NCBI GenBank assembly: GCA_017303935.1
Contig: JAFLBD010000001.1
Span: 124,001 to 188,000, forward strand
Direction: 5' to 3'
Origin: Armatimonadota bacterium
GTDB lineage: Bacteria > Armatimonadota > Fimbriimonadia > Fimbriimonadales > Fimbriimonadaceae
DNA: 64,000 nt
The notes under the pieces are model-generated. The model made no database searches. It worked only from the letters and a program-made list of their open reading frames with translations, and was not told where the DNA came from. Position numbers and translations under genes: made by a program. How positions within the stretch are numbered: the stretch's first letter is position 1; each line of letters begins with the position of its first letter. This document shows, one piece after another, positions 15,653 to 24,259 of the stretch.

Positions 15653-17721
15653 TCGTCCGCTACGATGCACCGTTGAAACTAGGCTCCGCATTCGAGCCGA
15701 AAGGTGATCAAGCGACGGCGATCGCAGGACTTTCTGAGGGCATCGAGGCTGGATTCAGGTTCCAGACGCTTCTCGGTGCAACTGGAACTGGAAAGACGTA
15801 CACGATGGCGAGCGTCATTGCGCAGACTCAACGCCCGGCGCTCATCATCGCGCATAACAAGACCTTGGCCGCGCAGCTCTGTCAAGAATTCAGAGCCTTC
15901 TTCCCAGACAACTCGGTCGAGTACTTCATTTCATACTACGATTACTACCAGCCTGAAGCTTACGTGCCGACTTCGGACACCTACATCGAGAAGGATTCAA
16001 GCGTCAACGAGGAGATCGACCGCCTAAGACACTCGGCAACTCAAGCGCTCCTCTCGCGTCGGGATGTGGTGGTCGTTGCCTCGGTCAGCTGTATCTACGG
16101 ACTGGGTTCGCCGGACACCTATGCCGAGAGCGTGGTTACCTTTGAAACCGGAATGCCGTTCGATATGGACGACGTTCTGGACCGATTAATCCGAATGCAG
16201 TTCACACGGACGCAGCTAGTCCTAGAGCGCGGTACTTTTCGAGTTCGGGGGGATACCCTCGAGATCCAGCCCAAAGACGAAGAAATCGCGACGAGAATCG
16301 AGTTCTTTGGCGACGTTGTCGAGCGAATTCGGCTTGTCGATCCGTTGACTCAAGAAGTTCTGGACGAACCTTCGAAGTGCAGTATTTTCCCAGCGACTCA
16401 CTATGTCACGCCGTTTGAGCGCATGGAATCGGTCATTGAGCAAATCCTAGCCGAGCGCGACGCCCAGTGCGAGCTGTTCAAGGCTCAAGGCAAACTCCTC
16501 GAAGAGCAACGCCTCCGACAGCGGGTCGACTTTGATGTTGAGATGATGCGTGAGGTCGGGTACTGCAACGGGATTGAGAACTACTCGCGCTATTTTGACG
16601 GTCGCGAGCCGGGCACTCCGCCGTATACGTTGTTGGACTTCTTGCCCAGTGACGCGGTGGTGTTTATCGACGAGAGCCACCAAACCTTGCCTCAGATTCG
16701 AGCGATGTTCAACGGTGACCAACAGCGCAAGAGCGTGCTTGTGGATTATGGGTTCCGGTTGCCCAGCGCGCTCGATAACCGCCCGCTTAAGTTTGAGGAG
16801 TTTCTCACACGTGTGCCGCAAGTTGTCTTCGTTTCAGCCACGCCAAGCGACTTTGAGAAGCAGAACGAATCGAATCGCGTCCAGCAGATCATTCGCCCGA
16901 CTTATGTGATCGACCCCATCATCGACATCCGCCCCACCAAAGGGCAGATCGATGATCTCATGTTTGAAATCCAAGAGCGGGTGAAACTCGGTCAGCGCGC
17001 GCTGGTCACGACGTTGACCAAGAAGATGTCCGAGGATTTGACGACCTACCTCAAGGATCTTGGTGTTAAGGTCGCTTACGTTCATAGCGAAATCCACTCC
17101 CTTGAGCGTCCAGAAATTCTTCGCGATCTACGCCTCGGAGTTTACGACGTGATTGTCGGTGTGAACCTACTGCGCGAAGGTCTCGACCTTCCTGAGGTGA
17201 CACTGGTTGCTATTCTCGATGCTGACAAGGAAGGATTTTTGCGTTCGTCCACCTCGCTCATTCAGACCATTGGTCGTGCGGCTCGAAACGCCGATGGTCG
17301 CGTGATCATGTACGCGGACCGGGTGACGGACTCGATGCAATTTGCGCTGGACGAAACCAATCGCCGCCGAGAGATTCAGTCGAAGTACAACGAAGAGAAT
17401 AATGTCTCTCCTCGAACGGTGGTCAAGGAAGTGCGAGCGACCGTCCGCAGTGCGGATGAAGTTGCCGAAATCGCTGCTCAATATGGCGACGATGCGCTTC
17501 GAGAGATCGACAAAGACGGCGCACCGATCCGGCTTGAAGAAATTCCTCTGTTGATCGCCGCGATGGAAAAAGAAATGAAAGACCTCGCTAAGAGCATGAT
17601 GTTCGAAAAGGCTGCCGAAGTCCGCGACGAAATCCAAAAGCTCCGCGAGTTCATGGGAACCACAGGCGGCAAAATCGGGCAGGACAAGCGACGAAATCCT
17701 GCGATGCGAAAGCGCCGTTAA
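15649..17721 (+). CDS. uvrB: Excinuclease ABC subunit UvrB
   Basis: This is a 690-residue protein of standard UvrB length. Walker A is GATGTGKTYTMASV. The beta-hairpin region includes YYDYYQPEAYVPTSDTYIEK. VFIDESHQTLPQI is the DESH box. GVNLLREGLDLPEVTLVAI and QTIGRAARNADGRVI are the C-terminal helicase motifs. A UVR domain lies at about 635-670 (AAMEKEMKDLAKSMMFEKAA). It verifies damage in nucleotide excision repair with UvrA and UvrC. The ATG overlaps the tatC TGA (ATGA), so the two are co-translated. The end overlaps the convergent DUF1460 gene by 4 bases. Confidence 0.97.
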   Translation: MIVRYDAPLKLGSAFEPKGDQATAIAGLSEGIEAGFRFQTLLGATGTGKTYTMASVIAQTQRPALIIAHNKTLAAQLCQEFRAFFPDNSVEYFISYYDYYQPEAYVPTSDTYIEKDSSVNEEIDRLRHSATQALLSRRDVVVVASVSCIYGLGSPDTYAESVVTFETGMPFDMDDVLDRLIRMQFTRTQLVLERGTFRVRGDTLEIQPKDEEIATRIEFFGDVVERIRLVDPLTQEVLDEPSKCSIFPATHYVTPFERMESVIEQILAERDAQCELFKAQGKLLEEQRLRQRVDFDVEMMREVGYCNGIENYSRYFDGREPGTPPYTLLDFLPSDAVVFIDESHQTLPQIRAMFNGDQQRKSVLVDYGFRLPSALDNRPLKFEEFLTRVPQVVFVSATPSDFEKQNESNRVQQIIRPTYVIDPIIDIRPTKGQIDDLMFEIQERVKLGQRALVTTLTKKMSEDLTTYLKDLGVKVAYVHSEIHSLERPEILRDLRLGVYDVIVGVNLLREGLDLPEVTLVAILDADKEGFLRSSTSLIQTIGRAARNADGRVIMYADRVTDSMQFALDETNRRREIQSKYNEENNVSPRTVVKEVRATVRSADEVAEIAAQYGDDALREIDKDGAPIRLEEIPLLIAAMEKEMKDLAKSMMFEKAAEVRDEIQKLREFMGTTGGKIGQDKRRNPAMRKRR

Positions 17722-18554
17722 TTAGCGACGATCGGCCTGGAGACCGAAAAGCCTTTCCAATTCTTGACGCTTGCCATCACCTTGCTGAGTCGGTCATCGA
17801 TCATGACTTTCTGACGGCCGCTGCTGGCATGGCAAAAGTGCGGTACGCCGTCGATGACTAAGATCACGCCAACATGAGCGTAATCCAGCCCTTCCCGAGT
17901 GTCCACCATGCCGATGATGTCTCCAGACTTAAGCTTGCCCTCCGCCCTCGCAACGTCCGCTGTGGGGACATAGAACTTCGGCAGCTTTGATATTCGCGAC
18001 TCGATAGAGCGAAGTTCTGTCAGTAGCCCAGGATTCTTTGCTAAAGCTGGGTACGACTTGTAATGTGTACTCATGAAGTCGAGCTTTTGAACCAGTGGCT
18101 TTGCGCCAGGGAGGCTCTTTGTCAGGTCCATCACCAATCCGTTCTTGGCGTTATTCGCCATCCATTCCGTGGTGTAGTGGTGTCGACTCAGGTAGCCGTT
18201 GACGACTCCGTTTCGATAACGCGTTTCTTGAACCTTTCCCAAAAGGTCAGAAGGCATTGGAAGCCGGCGCATTCGGTAGTTGATCCGTGCTAATCCAAAG
18301 ACGGTTTCCATGTAAGTGACGCAATCCAATCCGTCCAGAGTGACGTAACAAAACTCATTGCCTGGGTCTTGCTCCAGCGTGAAAGCGACATACGGCGTTC
18401 CGACAAACGACCGTGCGAAGTATTCAAATCGCTCCGAAAAACTCATCGTGGAAAGAGGCTTTGGCGACTGACTCATGATCGAATCCCACTTCGCAGTGCC
18501 TTGAAAATTGCCGGATGCCGAAGCCAAGATCGCAAGTGCCGGGATGAGTAGCAT
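17718..18554 (-). CDS. DUF1460 / N-acetylmuramoyl-L-alanine amidase-like NlpC/P60-fold protein
   Basis: This 278-residue protein has a short N-terminal hydrophobic leader (MLLIPALAILASASG). The catalytic region is LDGLDCVTYMETVFGLARI with the nucleophile Cys. A His (GLDYAHVGVILV) and the HFCHASSGRQKVMIDD stretch are typical of DUF1460 proteins. Family members are related to NlpC/P60 cysteine peptidases or amidases acting on peptidoglycan. The leader has no basic residue, so export is probable but not certain. Its ATG directly abuts TATAGC on the minus strand. Confidence 0.8.
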   Translation of the reverse strand: MLLIPALAILASASGNFQGTAKWDSIMSQSPKPLSTMSFSERFEYFARSFVGTPYVAFTLEQDPGNEFCYVTLDGLDCVTYMETVFGLARINYRMRRLPMPSDLLGKVQETRYRNGVVNGYLSRHHYTTEWMANNAKNGLVMDLTKSLPGAKPLVQKLDFMSTHYKSYPALAKNPGLLTELRSIESRISKLPKFYVPTADVARAEGKLKSGDIIGMVDTREGLDYAHVGVILVIDGVPHFCHASSGRQKVMIDDRLSKVMASVKNWKGFSVSRPIVAN

Positions 18555-18576
18555 GCTATATCTTGGCAGATGACAG

Positions 18577-18606
18577 TCGCAAGAATTGCTCCCAAACAGT
18601 TAGAAT
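18577..18606. promoter_or_regulatory. Divergent promoter region for the aldolase and the DUF1460 gene
   Basis: TCGCAA (18577-18582) plus TAGAAT (18601-18606), spacer 18, faces the aldolase. The same hexamer read on the minus strand (TTGCGA), with TATAGC (18555-18560) at spacer 16, faces the amidase-like gene. TAGAAT lies exactly 6 bases before the aldolase ATG, which predicts a leaderless mRNA. Confidence 0.45.
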
Positions 18607-18612
18607 AGAGAC

Positions 18613-19686
18613 ATGCCGACTTCATTGTCAGAAATCACTTCGATTTTGGGCGAACACGCGCCGTTGCTAGACCACACCTGCGCGACGATTCCCACAAGCG
18701 ACCTGCACGTGCCTGGTTCGGACTGGGTTGATCGAATTTTCTCGGTCAGCGATCGAAACAATCAAACACTGAAGAGTTTGCAAGCGCTTTATGGCAATGG
18801 CCGATTGGCAAACACTGGATACCTGAGCATTCTGCCGGTTGACCAAGGCATCGAGCACAGCGCGGGAGCGAGCTTCGCGAAAAACCCGGCCTACTTCGAT
18901 CCAGAGAACATCGTCAAACTCGCCATCGAAGGTGGTTGCAATGCAGTGGCATCGACTTTTGGCGTTCTGGCCGCAGTGAGCCGAAAGTACGCACACAAGA
19001 TTCCGTTCGTGGTCAAGATCAACCACAACGAATTGCTGACCTATCCAAACCGCTTTGATCAGGTGATGTACGGCAACATCGAGCAAGCCTGGAACATGGG
19101 TGCGGTAGCTGTTGGAGCGACGATCTACTACGGCAGCGATGAATCTACCCGTCAAATCCAGGAAGTTTCGGCAGCATTTGCGCACGCTCACGAACTCGGA
19201 ATGGCGACCATCCTTTGGTGCTACATCCGAAATGATGCGTTCAAGAGCGGCGGAGTGGACTATCACGTTAGCGCGGACCTCACCGGACAAGCAAATCACC
19301 TCGGCGTGACCATCGAGGCGGACATTATCAAGCAAAAGTTGCCAGAAAACAACGGCGGATATAAGGCGCTGAACACTGGTGGCAGCAGCTACGGCAAGCT
19401 TGATGAGAGGATTTATTCAAAGCTTTCGAGCGACAATCCGATCGACTTGTGCCGATACCAAGTGGCAAACTGCTACATGGGCCGGGCAGGATTGATCAAC
19501 TCTGGCGGAGCTAGCGGCGCAAACGATATGCAGGATGCCGTCATGACCGCTGTGATCAACAAACGAGCGGGTGGCATGGGATTGATCAGCGGCCGCAAGG
19601 CTTTCCAAAAGCCAATGCACGAAGGCGTTCAATTGCTCAACGCGATTCAAGACGTTTATCTGTGCGAGGGCGTGACCCTGGCCTGA
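18613..19686 (+). CDS. Class I (DhnA/FbaB-type) fructose-bisphosphate aldolase
   Basis: This 357-residue TIM barrel is of the archaeal/FbaB aldolase type. [20 protein letters not shown] is the phosphate-side Asp-Gln-Gly motif. [11 protein letters not shown] and [20 protein letters not shown] contain candidate lysines, with the latter matching the Schiff-base Lys of the family. [12 protein letters not shown] is the C-terminal phosphate-binding loop. It cleaves or forms fructose 1,6-bisphosphate in glycolysis and gluconeogenesis. No Shine-Dalgarno sequence is seen. TAGAAT is 6 bases before the ATG. A strong terminator follows at 19705-19745. Confidence 0.9.
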   Translation: MPTSLSEITSILGEHAPLLDHTCATIPTSDLHVPGSDWVDRIFSVSDRNNQTLKSLQALYGNGRLANTGYLSILPVDQGIEHSAGASFAKNPAYFDPENIVKLAIEGGCNAVASTFGVLAAVSRKYAHKIPFVVKINHNELLTYPNRFDQVMYGNIEQAWNMGAVAVGATIYYGSDESTRQIQEVSAAFAHAHELGMATILWCYIRNDAFKSGGVDYHVSADLTGQANHLGVTIEADIIKQKLPENNGGYKALNTGGSSYGKLDERIYSKLSSDNPIDLCRYQVANCYMGRAGLINSGGASGANDMQDAVMTAVINKRAGGMGLISGRKAFQKPMHEGVQLLNAIQDVYLCEGVTLA

Positions 19687-19704
19687 TTGGCAGCGAAGTC
19701 GATG

Positions 19705-19745
19705 AACCCTTCGAGCCGATCAAGCTCGAAGGGTTTTGTTTTTGA
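19705..19745 (+). terminator. Rho-independent terminator of the aldolase gene
   Basis: A perfect 12-bp stem (19705-19716 with 19724-19735) with a 7-base loop is followed by TTTTGTTTTTG. It ends about 15 bases before the tyrS ATG. Confidence 0.92.
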
Positions 19746-19760
19746 AATGGACGAAAAGTA

Positions 19761-21023
19761 ATGGATTTTTTGAAGGAATTAGAATGGCGCGGATTGTTGT
19801 TTGACAAGTCCGCCGGCGCGGAAGAACTTTTGGCGAAGGAGGTCGTGACCGCTTACAACGGATTTGACCCCACCGCCGATTCGCTGCACGTCGGAAGCTT
19901 GCTCCCGTTGGTCTGCCTTGCTAGGCTTCAGCGCGCTGGTCATAAACCGCTTGCGCTGGTCGGTGGCGCGACCGGAATGATCGGAGATCCGAGTGGGAAA
20001 ACCGCCGAGCGCAGTTTGCTGACGCGGGACGAAGTGGCCGCCAACGTGGCTGGAATCCGCGCTCAGATGGAATTGCTGCTGGATGTCGGCGGCGCCACAG
20101 GCGTGGAGATTGTGGACAACAACGACTGGTTCGAGGGCGTGGGTTACATCGAGTTCTTGCGCGATATCGGCAAGCACTTCACGGTGAACCAGATGGTTGC
20201 CAAGGAATCGGTTAAGCGGCGAATGGAGTCGGAAGTAGGAATCAGCTACACCGAGTTCAGCTACATGCTGCTTCAAAGTTATGACTTCTTGAAGCTGTTT
20301 GAAACCAAAGGCTGCAAGCTGCAGTGCGGTGGTAGCGACCAGTGGGGCAACATCACAGCAGGCATGGATTTGGTCCACCGAGTGGCAGGATCATCGGTGC
20401 ACGGTATCACCTATCCATTGCTGATGAACTCTTCCGGTACTAAGTTTGGAAAGTCCGAGCAAGGCAACGTCTGGCTTGATCCGAAGCGAACAAGCCCTTA
20501 CCGGTTCTATCAGTTCTGGCTGAACACCGAAGACAGAGATGTGATTTCTCATCTCAAATTCTTTACGTTCTTGGGGCAAGAAGAGATCGCTGCTATCGCT
20601 GAAAAGACAGAATCGAGTCCAGAACTTCGCGAAGCTCAGAAGGTGCTTGCGCAGCAAGTGACCGAGATGGTGCATGGCAAGTCTGGGTTCGAGAACGCGG
20701 TGGCTGCAAGCAGGGTGATGTTCGGCGAATCCCTCGCGAACTTGTCGGGTGAAGTGATCGGCCAGATTGTGGACGACGTCCCTAGCGGTGAACTTGCGAA
20801 TGACCAGATCGGGCAAGTGACGATCCTCGACTTGCTCGAGAAGTCAGGGCTGGTGAATTCGCGGGGGCAGGGGAAGGACTTGCTGAAATCCGGCGGAATC
20901 TACTTAAATAACGAACCCGTCACCGATCCTGGATTGACAATCCAATCAACGTTGGTCTTGCCTGGCGGCTACATCTTCTTGCGAAAAGGCAAGAAGAACT
21001 ACTTCGTGTTCAAACTCAGTTAG
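19761..21023 (+). CDS. tyrS: Tyrosyl-tRNA synthetase
   Basis: This is a 420-residue class I synthetase. TAYNGFDPTADSLHVGSLLPL contains the HIGH-type motif (HVGS). KFGKSEQGNVWLD is the KMSKS-type loop. The tyrosine and tRNA sites include YTEFSYMLLQSYDFL and GGSDQWGNITAGMDL. An S4-like RNA-binding domain ends the protein (GGIYLNNEPVTDPGLTI). It charges tRNA-Tyr. It lies just beyond the aldolase terminator, so it has its own promoter or depends on read-through. It converges with the ABC ATPase gene with a 4-base overlap. Confidence 0.96.
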   Translation: MDFLKELEWRGLLFDKSAGAEELLAKEVVTAYNGFDPTADSLHVGSLLPLVCLARLQRAGHKPLALVGGATGMIGDPSGKTAERSLLTRDEVAANVAGIRAQMELLLDVGGATGVEIVDNNDWFEGVGYIEFLRDIGKHFTVNQMVAKESVKRRMESEVGISYTEFSYMLLQSYDFLKLFETKGCKLQCGGSDQWGNITAGMDLVHRVAGSSVHGITYPLLMNSSGTKFGKSEQGNVWLDPKRTSPYRFYQFWLNTEDRDVISHLKFFTFLGQEEIAAIAEKTESSPELREAQKVLAQQVTEMVHGKSGFENAVAASRVMFGESLANLSGEVIGQIVDDVPSGELANDQIGQVTILDLLEKSGLVNSRGQGKDLLKSGGIYLNNEPVTDPGLTIQSTLVLPGGYIFLRKGKKNYFVFKLS

Positions 21024-21769
21024 GCAATAACTGCGTCTGGGTCGGGAAGCGATTTGAGGTGCTCTAGCGCGTCAATCGGATTCTCGACCTTTTCATCGAC
21101 GACGACTCGACCGTCTCGGAACCGGATCACACGCTTGCAGTGGCTCGCGACTTCCTCTTCGTGTGTGACTAGGATGACCGTTCGGCCTTCTCGATTGAGT
21201 TCTTGGAACAGTGCGAGAATCTCCTCAGTGGTTCGCGAATCGAGGTTTCCTGTCGGTTCGTCGGCGAGGATGATCACAGGATTATTCACGATAGCGCGCG
21301 CGATTGCTACACGTTGTTGCTGACCGCCCGAAAGCTCGTTTGGACGGTGATCCATACGTTGGCCAAGGCCAACTTTGGTGAGCGCTTCCGCGGCGAGCTC
21401 CTTCCTGTTTTTGATCCCCGCATATTGCAACGGGAGCTCCACGTTTCGGAGAGCGCTCTGCCGGGGAAGAAGGTTGAATTGTTGAAAAACAAAGCCGATG
21501 TACTTGTTGCGGATTTCGGCTAGAGAATTCTCATGAAGCCGAGCGACTTCTTGACCATCCAAGAAGTATTCACCAGAAGTCGGCTTGTCCAAGCATCCGA
21601 TCGAGTTCATGAAGGTCGTTTTGCCACTACCCGATGGCCCCATGATAGCCACAAAATCACCCGCGTAAATCGTGACGCTCACATCTCGCAAAGCATGCAC
21701 GACGGTATCGCCCCTGCCGTAATCTTTGCAAAGGTGTCGGACATCAATAACTGGCTTGGGATCGCTCAC
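21020..21769 (-). CDS. MacB/LolD-type ABC transporter ATP-binding protein
   Basis: This 249-residue ATPase has Walker A GPSGSGKTTFMNSIGCLDKP, Q-loop FVFQQFNLLPRQSALRNVEL, signature LSGGQQQRVAIARAI, Walker B VIILADEPTGNLD and switch VTHEEEVASHCKR. SIGCLDKPTSGEYFLDGQEV is typical of the MacB/LolD/FtsE class. It pairs with the FtsX-like permease encoded 51 bases upstream. The GTG start has no Shine-Dalgarno sequence. TACTCT on the minus strand (21776-21781) sits exactly 6 bases before it, so this gene may also be transcribed alone as a leaderless mRNA. Confidence 0.92.
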   Translation of the reverse strand: MSDPKPVIDVRHLCKDYGRGDTVVHALRDVSVTIYAGDFVAIMGPSGSGKTTFMNSIGCLDKPTSGEYFLDGQEVARLHENSLAEIRNKYIGFVFQQFNLLPRQSALRNVELPLQYAGIKNRKELAAEALTKVGLGQRMDHRPNELSGGQQQRVAIARAIVNNPVIILADEPTGNLDSRTTEEILALFQELNREGRTVILVTHEEEVASHCKRVIRFRDGRVVVDEKVENPIDALEHLKSLPDPDAVIA

Positions 21770-21820
21770 GATAGTAGAGTACGTTGTTTTGGCCTAATTC
21801 GGTTGCCCTCTAGGCCCAAA

Positions 21821-23041
21821 TTAGTCCGAACGAAGGGCTTCGATGGGCTGGAGGTTGCTGGCCCGCATGGCAGGGAAGATCCCGAAGAACAGCCCGACAA
21901 AGGCTGAAAATCCGAAGGCCAGCACGATCGCGCCCAGGTTCACAATTGGCGGAACTTGCAGCGCCTTACTTACCTGGTTGGTGGCGATGATCCCCAGGAT
22001 GATTCCAATCGCTCCGCCGAGAACGCACAGGACCACGCTTTCGAGCAAGAACTGGGTGAGAACAACTTGCTTGGTTGCTCCGAGAGCCTTTCGAAGTCCG
22101 ATTTCGCGGGTTCTTTCGGTCACAGAAACGAGCATGATGTTCATAATCCCGATGCCGCCAACAAGCAGCGAAACGGACGCGATTCCCGCAAGAAGATAAC
22201 CTAATAGCCGGGATTGCTCTTGCACCATTTCGATCTGCTCGCCTTGATTGAACACCCGGAAGAGTGCGTCACCAGATGCAGTCTTGCGAGACTTGTAAAG
22301 CGTATCTTCGACCATCTGCTGGGTTACGATCATCACATCGCTGCTGATCGCTTGCATGGAGATCATGTCAAACGTGGTTTTTCCCATCAGCCGCTCTTTC
22401 GCGGTGAGCAGAGGAATGTAAATTTGATCGTCCGGATTCATCATCCCAGAACCACCCTTGTACGTGATCACTCCGACGACTTCGTAGTTTTGGCCTTTGA
22501 TTTTAATGGTCGCGCCGATCGCGTTTTCTCCGCCAAAAAGCTGATCATAAACTTGGTAGCCAAGGACGGCCTTTCGTTCCATCAGCTGGTTGTCGGCGAC
22601 AGTAAACCACGCACCGCTGTGCATCTTGGTGGCGTTACGAATCTGCGCCATTTGCGGTTCAACCCCGAGAATGGTCGTCCGGGTGGAGTTCGAACCGACT
22701 TTGACGGTATCGTTGGATCGCATGGCGCCACTGATCAACATCACCGTTGGCACTTCGCGCTTAATGGACGCGATGTCTTCTTCTTTCAGAAATCCTGTTC
22801 CGGCACCTTGACTTTGGCCGCCACGCCGCCAGTCCGGCATCACCGTGATCATGTTTGCGCCCATCACTTCCAGGTTCTGGAGAGACTTGCGCTTGGTGCC
22901 CTCGCCGATACCGATCATCGAAATCACTGAACCTACTCCGATCACCACGCCAAGCATGGTGAGGGCCGTTCGAAGCTTGTTTGCAGCAAGCGCCGAGATC
23001 GCGGATTCAAACGAGTCAGTGAATTTCATGCGGGGTTTCAA
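21821..23041 (-). CDS. MacB-type ABC transporter permease (MacB_PCD and FtsX domains)
   Basis: This 406-residue permease has the four-helix MacB topology. A first helix (LRTALTMLGVVIGVGSVISM) is followed by a large periplasmic MacB_PCD domain (about 50-265). Three FtsX helices follow (LLAGIASVSLLVGGIGIMNI, VVLCVLGGAIGIILG, LAFGFSAFVGLFFG) with the conserved VSVTERTREIGLRKALGAT loop. Such transporters act as mechanotransmitters moving toxins, lipoproteins or antibiotics from the periplasm. The longest frame uses TTG 23041, but the ATG at 23029 (MKFTDSFESAIS) is more likely. TAGAAT lies 15 bases before that ATG. No MacA-like adaptor is encoded beside it. Confidence 0.9.
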   Translation of the reverse strand: MKPRMKFTDSFESAISALAANKLRTALTMLGVVIGVGSVISMIGIGEGTKRKSLQNLEVMGANMITVMPDWRRGGQSQGAGTGFLKEEDIASIKREVPTVMLISGAMRSNDTVKVGSNSTRTTILGVEPQMAQIRNATKMHSGAWFTVADNQLMERKAVLGYQVYDQLFGGENAIGATIKIKGQNYEVVGVITYKGGSGMMNPDDQIYIPLLTAKERLMGKTTFDMISMQAISSDVMIVTQQMVEDTLYKSRKTASGDALFRVFNQGEQIEMVQEQSRLLGYLLAGIASVSLLVGGIGIMNIMLVSVTERTREIGLRKALGATKQVVLTQFLLESVVLCVLGGAIGIILGIIATNQVSKALQVPPIVNLGAIVLAFGFSAFVGLFFGIFPAMRASNLQPIEALRSD

Positions 23042-23120
23042 CCCATTCTACGTGGTGAATAGGCAAAAAAAGTTGCTAATTCGGTGACCAAATCAGCCAA
23101 AAATAGCGTATAAGCCTCTC

Positions 23121-24224
23121 ATGAAAGCCTGGAGCGCTTTTGCAACGATACTTATTGCCGGAATTGCCGTAGCGCAAACAGTGCCGGTGACAGAGCCGCC
23201 AACACAGAATCCGACACCTCCGCGGAGACCGGTCAGTCCTCCGATCAACGCTGAAGAAAAAGCGGAAGTGCTCGAATCAATCAAGGGTGTTGTCGAAAAG
23301 CGAGCTTTCGTACCAAATGTTGATTTCTCTAAGTGGTCCGGCTTTGTCGAGAAACGAAAGGATACGATCGAAAAGGCGGAGACAATTTCCACTTTCACGA
23401 CCGAGGTCAATCGTGCTCTGCGCGAGTTTGGGTTCAGCCACATCCGATTACAGGCTCCGAGCCGCGCTCCATCTTCACCGACAACGGCACCAGCCAAGCC
23501 TGAAGAGACGCCCGCTCCCCAGTTCGCAGAACTGTTTTTGCAGCAGCAACCCACTCGGCCAAGCATCCCCGCAAAGCTCACTTGGCCGGAAGAGGATGTC
23601 GCGCTTTTCAAACTGCCAACATTCTCGACTGGATATTCCCGTCAGGACGTCGAGAAGATCATGGCCGATGCCGCAAAATCGAAATTCCTGATCCTGGATT
23701 TGCGTTTCAATGGCGGCGGCGCGATTTCGAACCTAAGACACCTGCTCACGTTGATGCTTCCCAAGGCCACGGCATACGGCTCATTCGTTTCTCGGAGGAT
23801 GTTTGATAAGTACAAAGAGGCCAATCCTGAAGGGCCGTTCGACGTCATCAGCATCGCCAAATGGAGCCCAGACACGTTGAAGACTGGTGAAGCGAAGCAG
23901 CCGGTTTATGCTGGCAAAATCGCGGTGTTGATCAACCGCGGCTCAGGTAGCGCAAGCGAGATCGTCGCGAATGCCTTACGCGAAATCTTGAACGCTCCAT
24001 TGGTGGGATCGGATTCTGCAGGGGCGGTTTTGGCGTCTGTTTTCGCGCCCCTCAAAATGGGATTCCGACTCCAATATCCGGTGAGTGACTACGTTTCTAT
24101 CAAGGGAATTCGCTTAGAAGGCAATCCGCTTAAGCCGGATGTCGTGGTGACCGCAAAGAGCAGCATAGAAATTCCTGATCCAGCGGTCCATGAAGCAATC
24201 GCAAAACTGAAACCCAAGAGTTAA
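23121..24224 (+). CDS. S41-family (tail-specific/C-terminal processing) peptidase
   Basis: This 367-residue protein has a signal peptide (MKAWSAFATILIAGIAVAQ) and a Pro-rich linker. A helical N-terminal part and an S41 catalytic domain follow. LILDLRFNGGGAISNLRHLL is the family LRxNxGG core. VLINRGSGSASEIVANALRE holds the nucleophile Ser. There is no PDZ domain, unlike typical CtpA. The usual lysine is not obvious (NAPLVGSDSAGAVLAS follows the Ser), so activity is uncertain. No Shine-Dalgarno sequence is visible. TATAAG ends 6 bases before the ATG. It is periplasmic. Confidence 0.85.
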   Translation: MKAWSAFATILIAGIAVAQTVPVTEPPTQNPTPPRRPVSPPINAEEKAEVLESIKGVVEKRAFVPNVDFSKWSGFVEKRKDTIEKAETISTFTTEVNRALREFGFSHIRLQAPSRAPSSPTTAPAKPEETPAPQFAELFLQQQPTRPSIPAKLTWPEEDVALFKLPTFSTGYSRQDVEKIMADAAKSKFLILDLRFNGGGAISNLRHLLTLMLPKATAYGSFVSRRMFDKYKEANPEGPFDVISIAKWSPDTLKTGEAKQPVYAGKIAVLINRGSGSASEIVANALREILNAPLVGSDSAGAVLASVFAPLKMGFRLQYPVSDYVSIKGIRLEGNPLKPDVVVTAKSSIEIPDPAVHEAIAKLKPKS

Positions 24225-24259
24225 GCGAATCGGCGAGGTTCCGATTCACAATAGGGAGC

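Noticed and set aside
21782-21825. Hairpin between the ABC ATPase and permease considered as a terminator
   Set aside because: The stem (GGCCTA/TAGGCC type) is short and broken by a bulge, and no T tract follows.
22214-22930. 238-codon open frame antisense to the MacB permease
   Set aside because: It is entirely inside a well-supported permease gene. Low complexity in His/Asp/Arg is typical of shadow frames.
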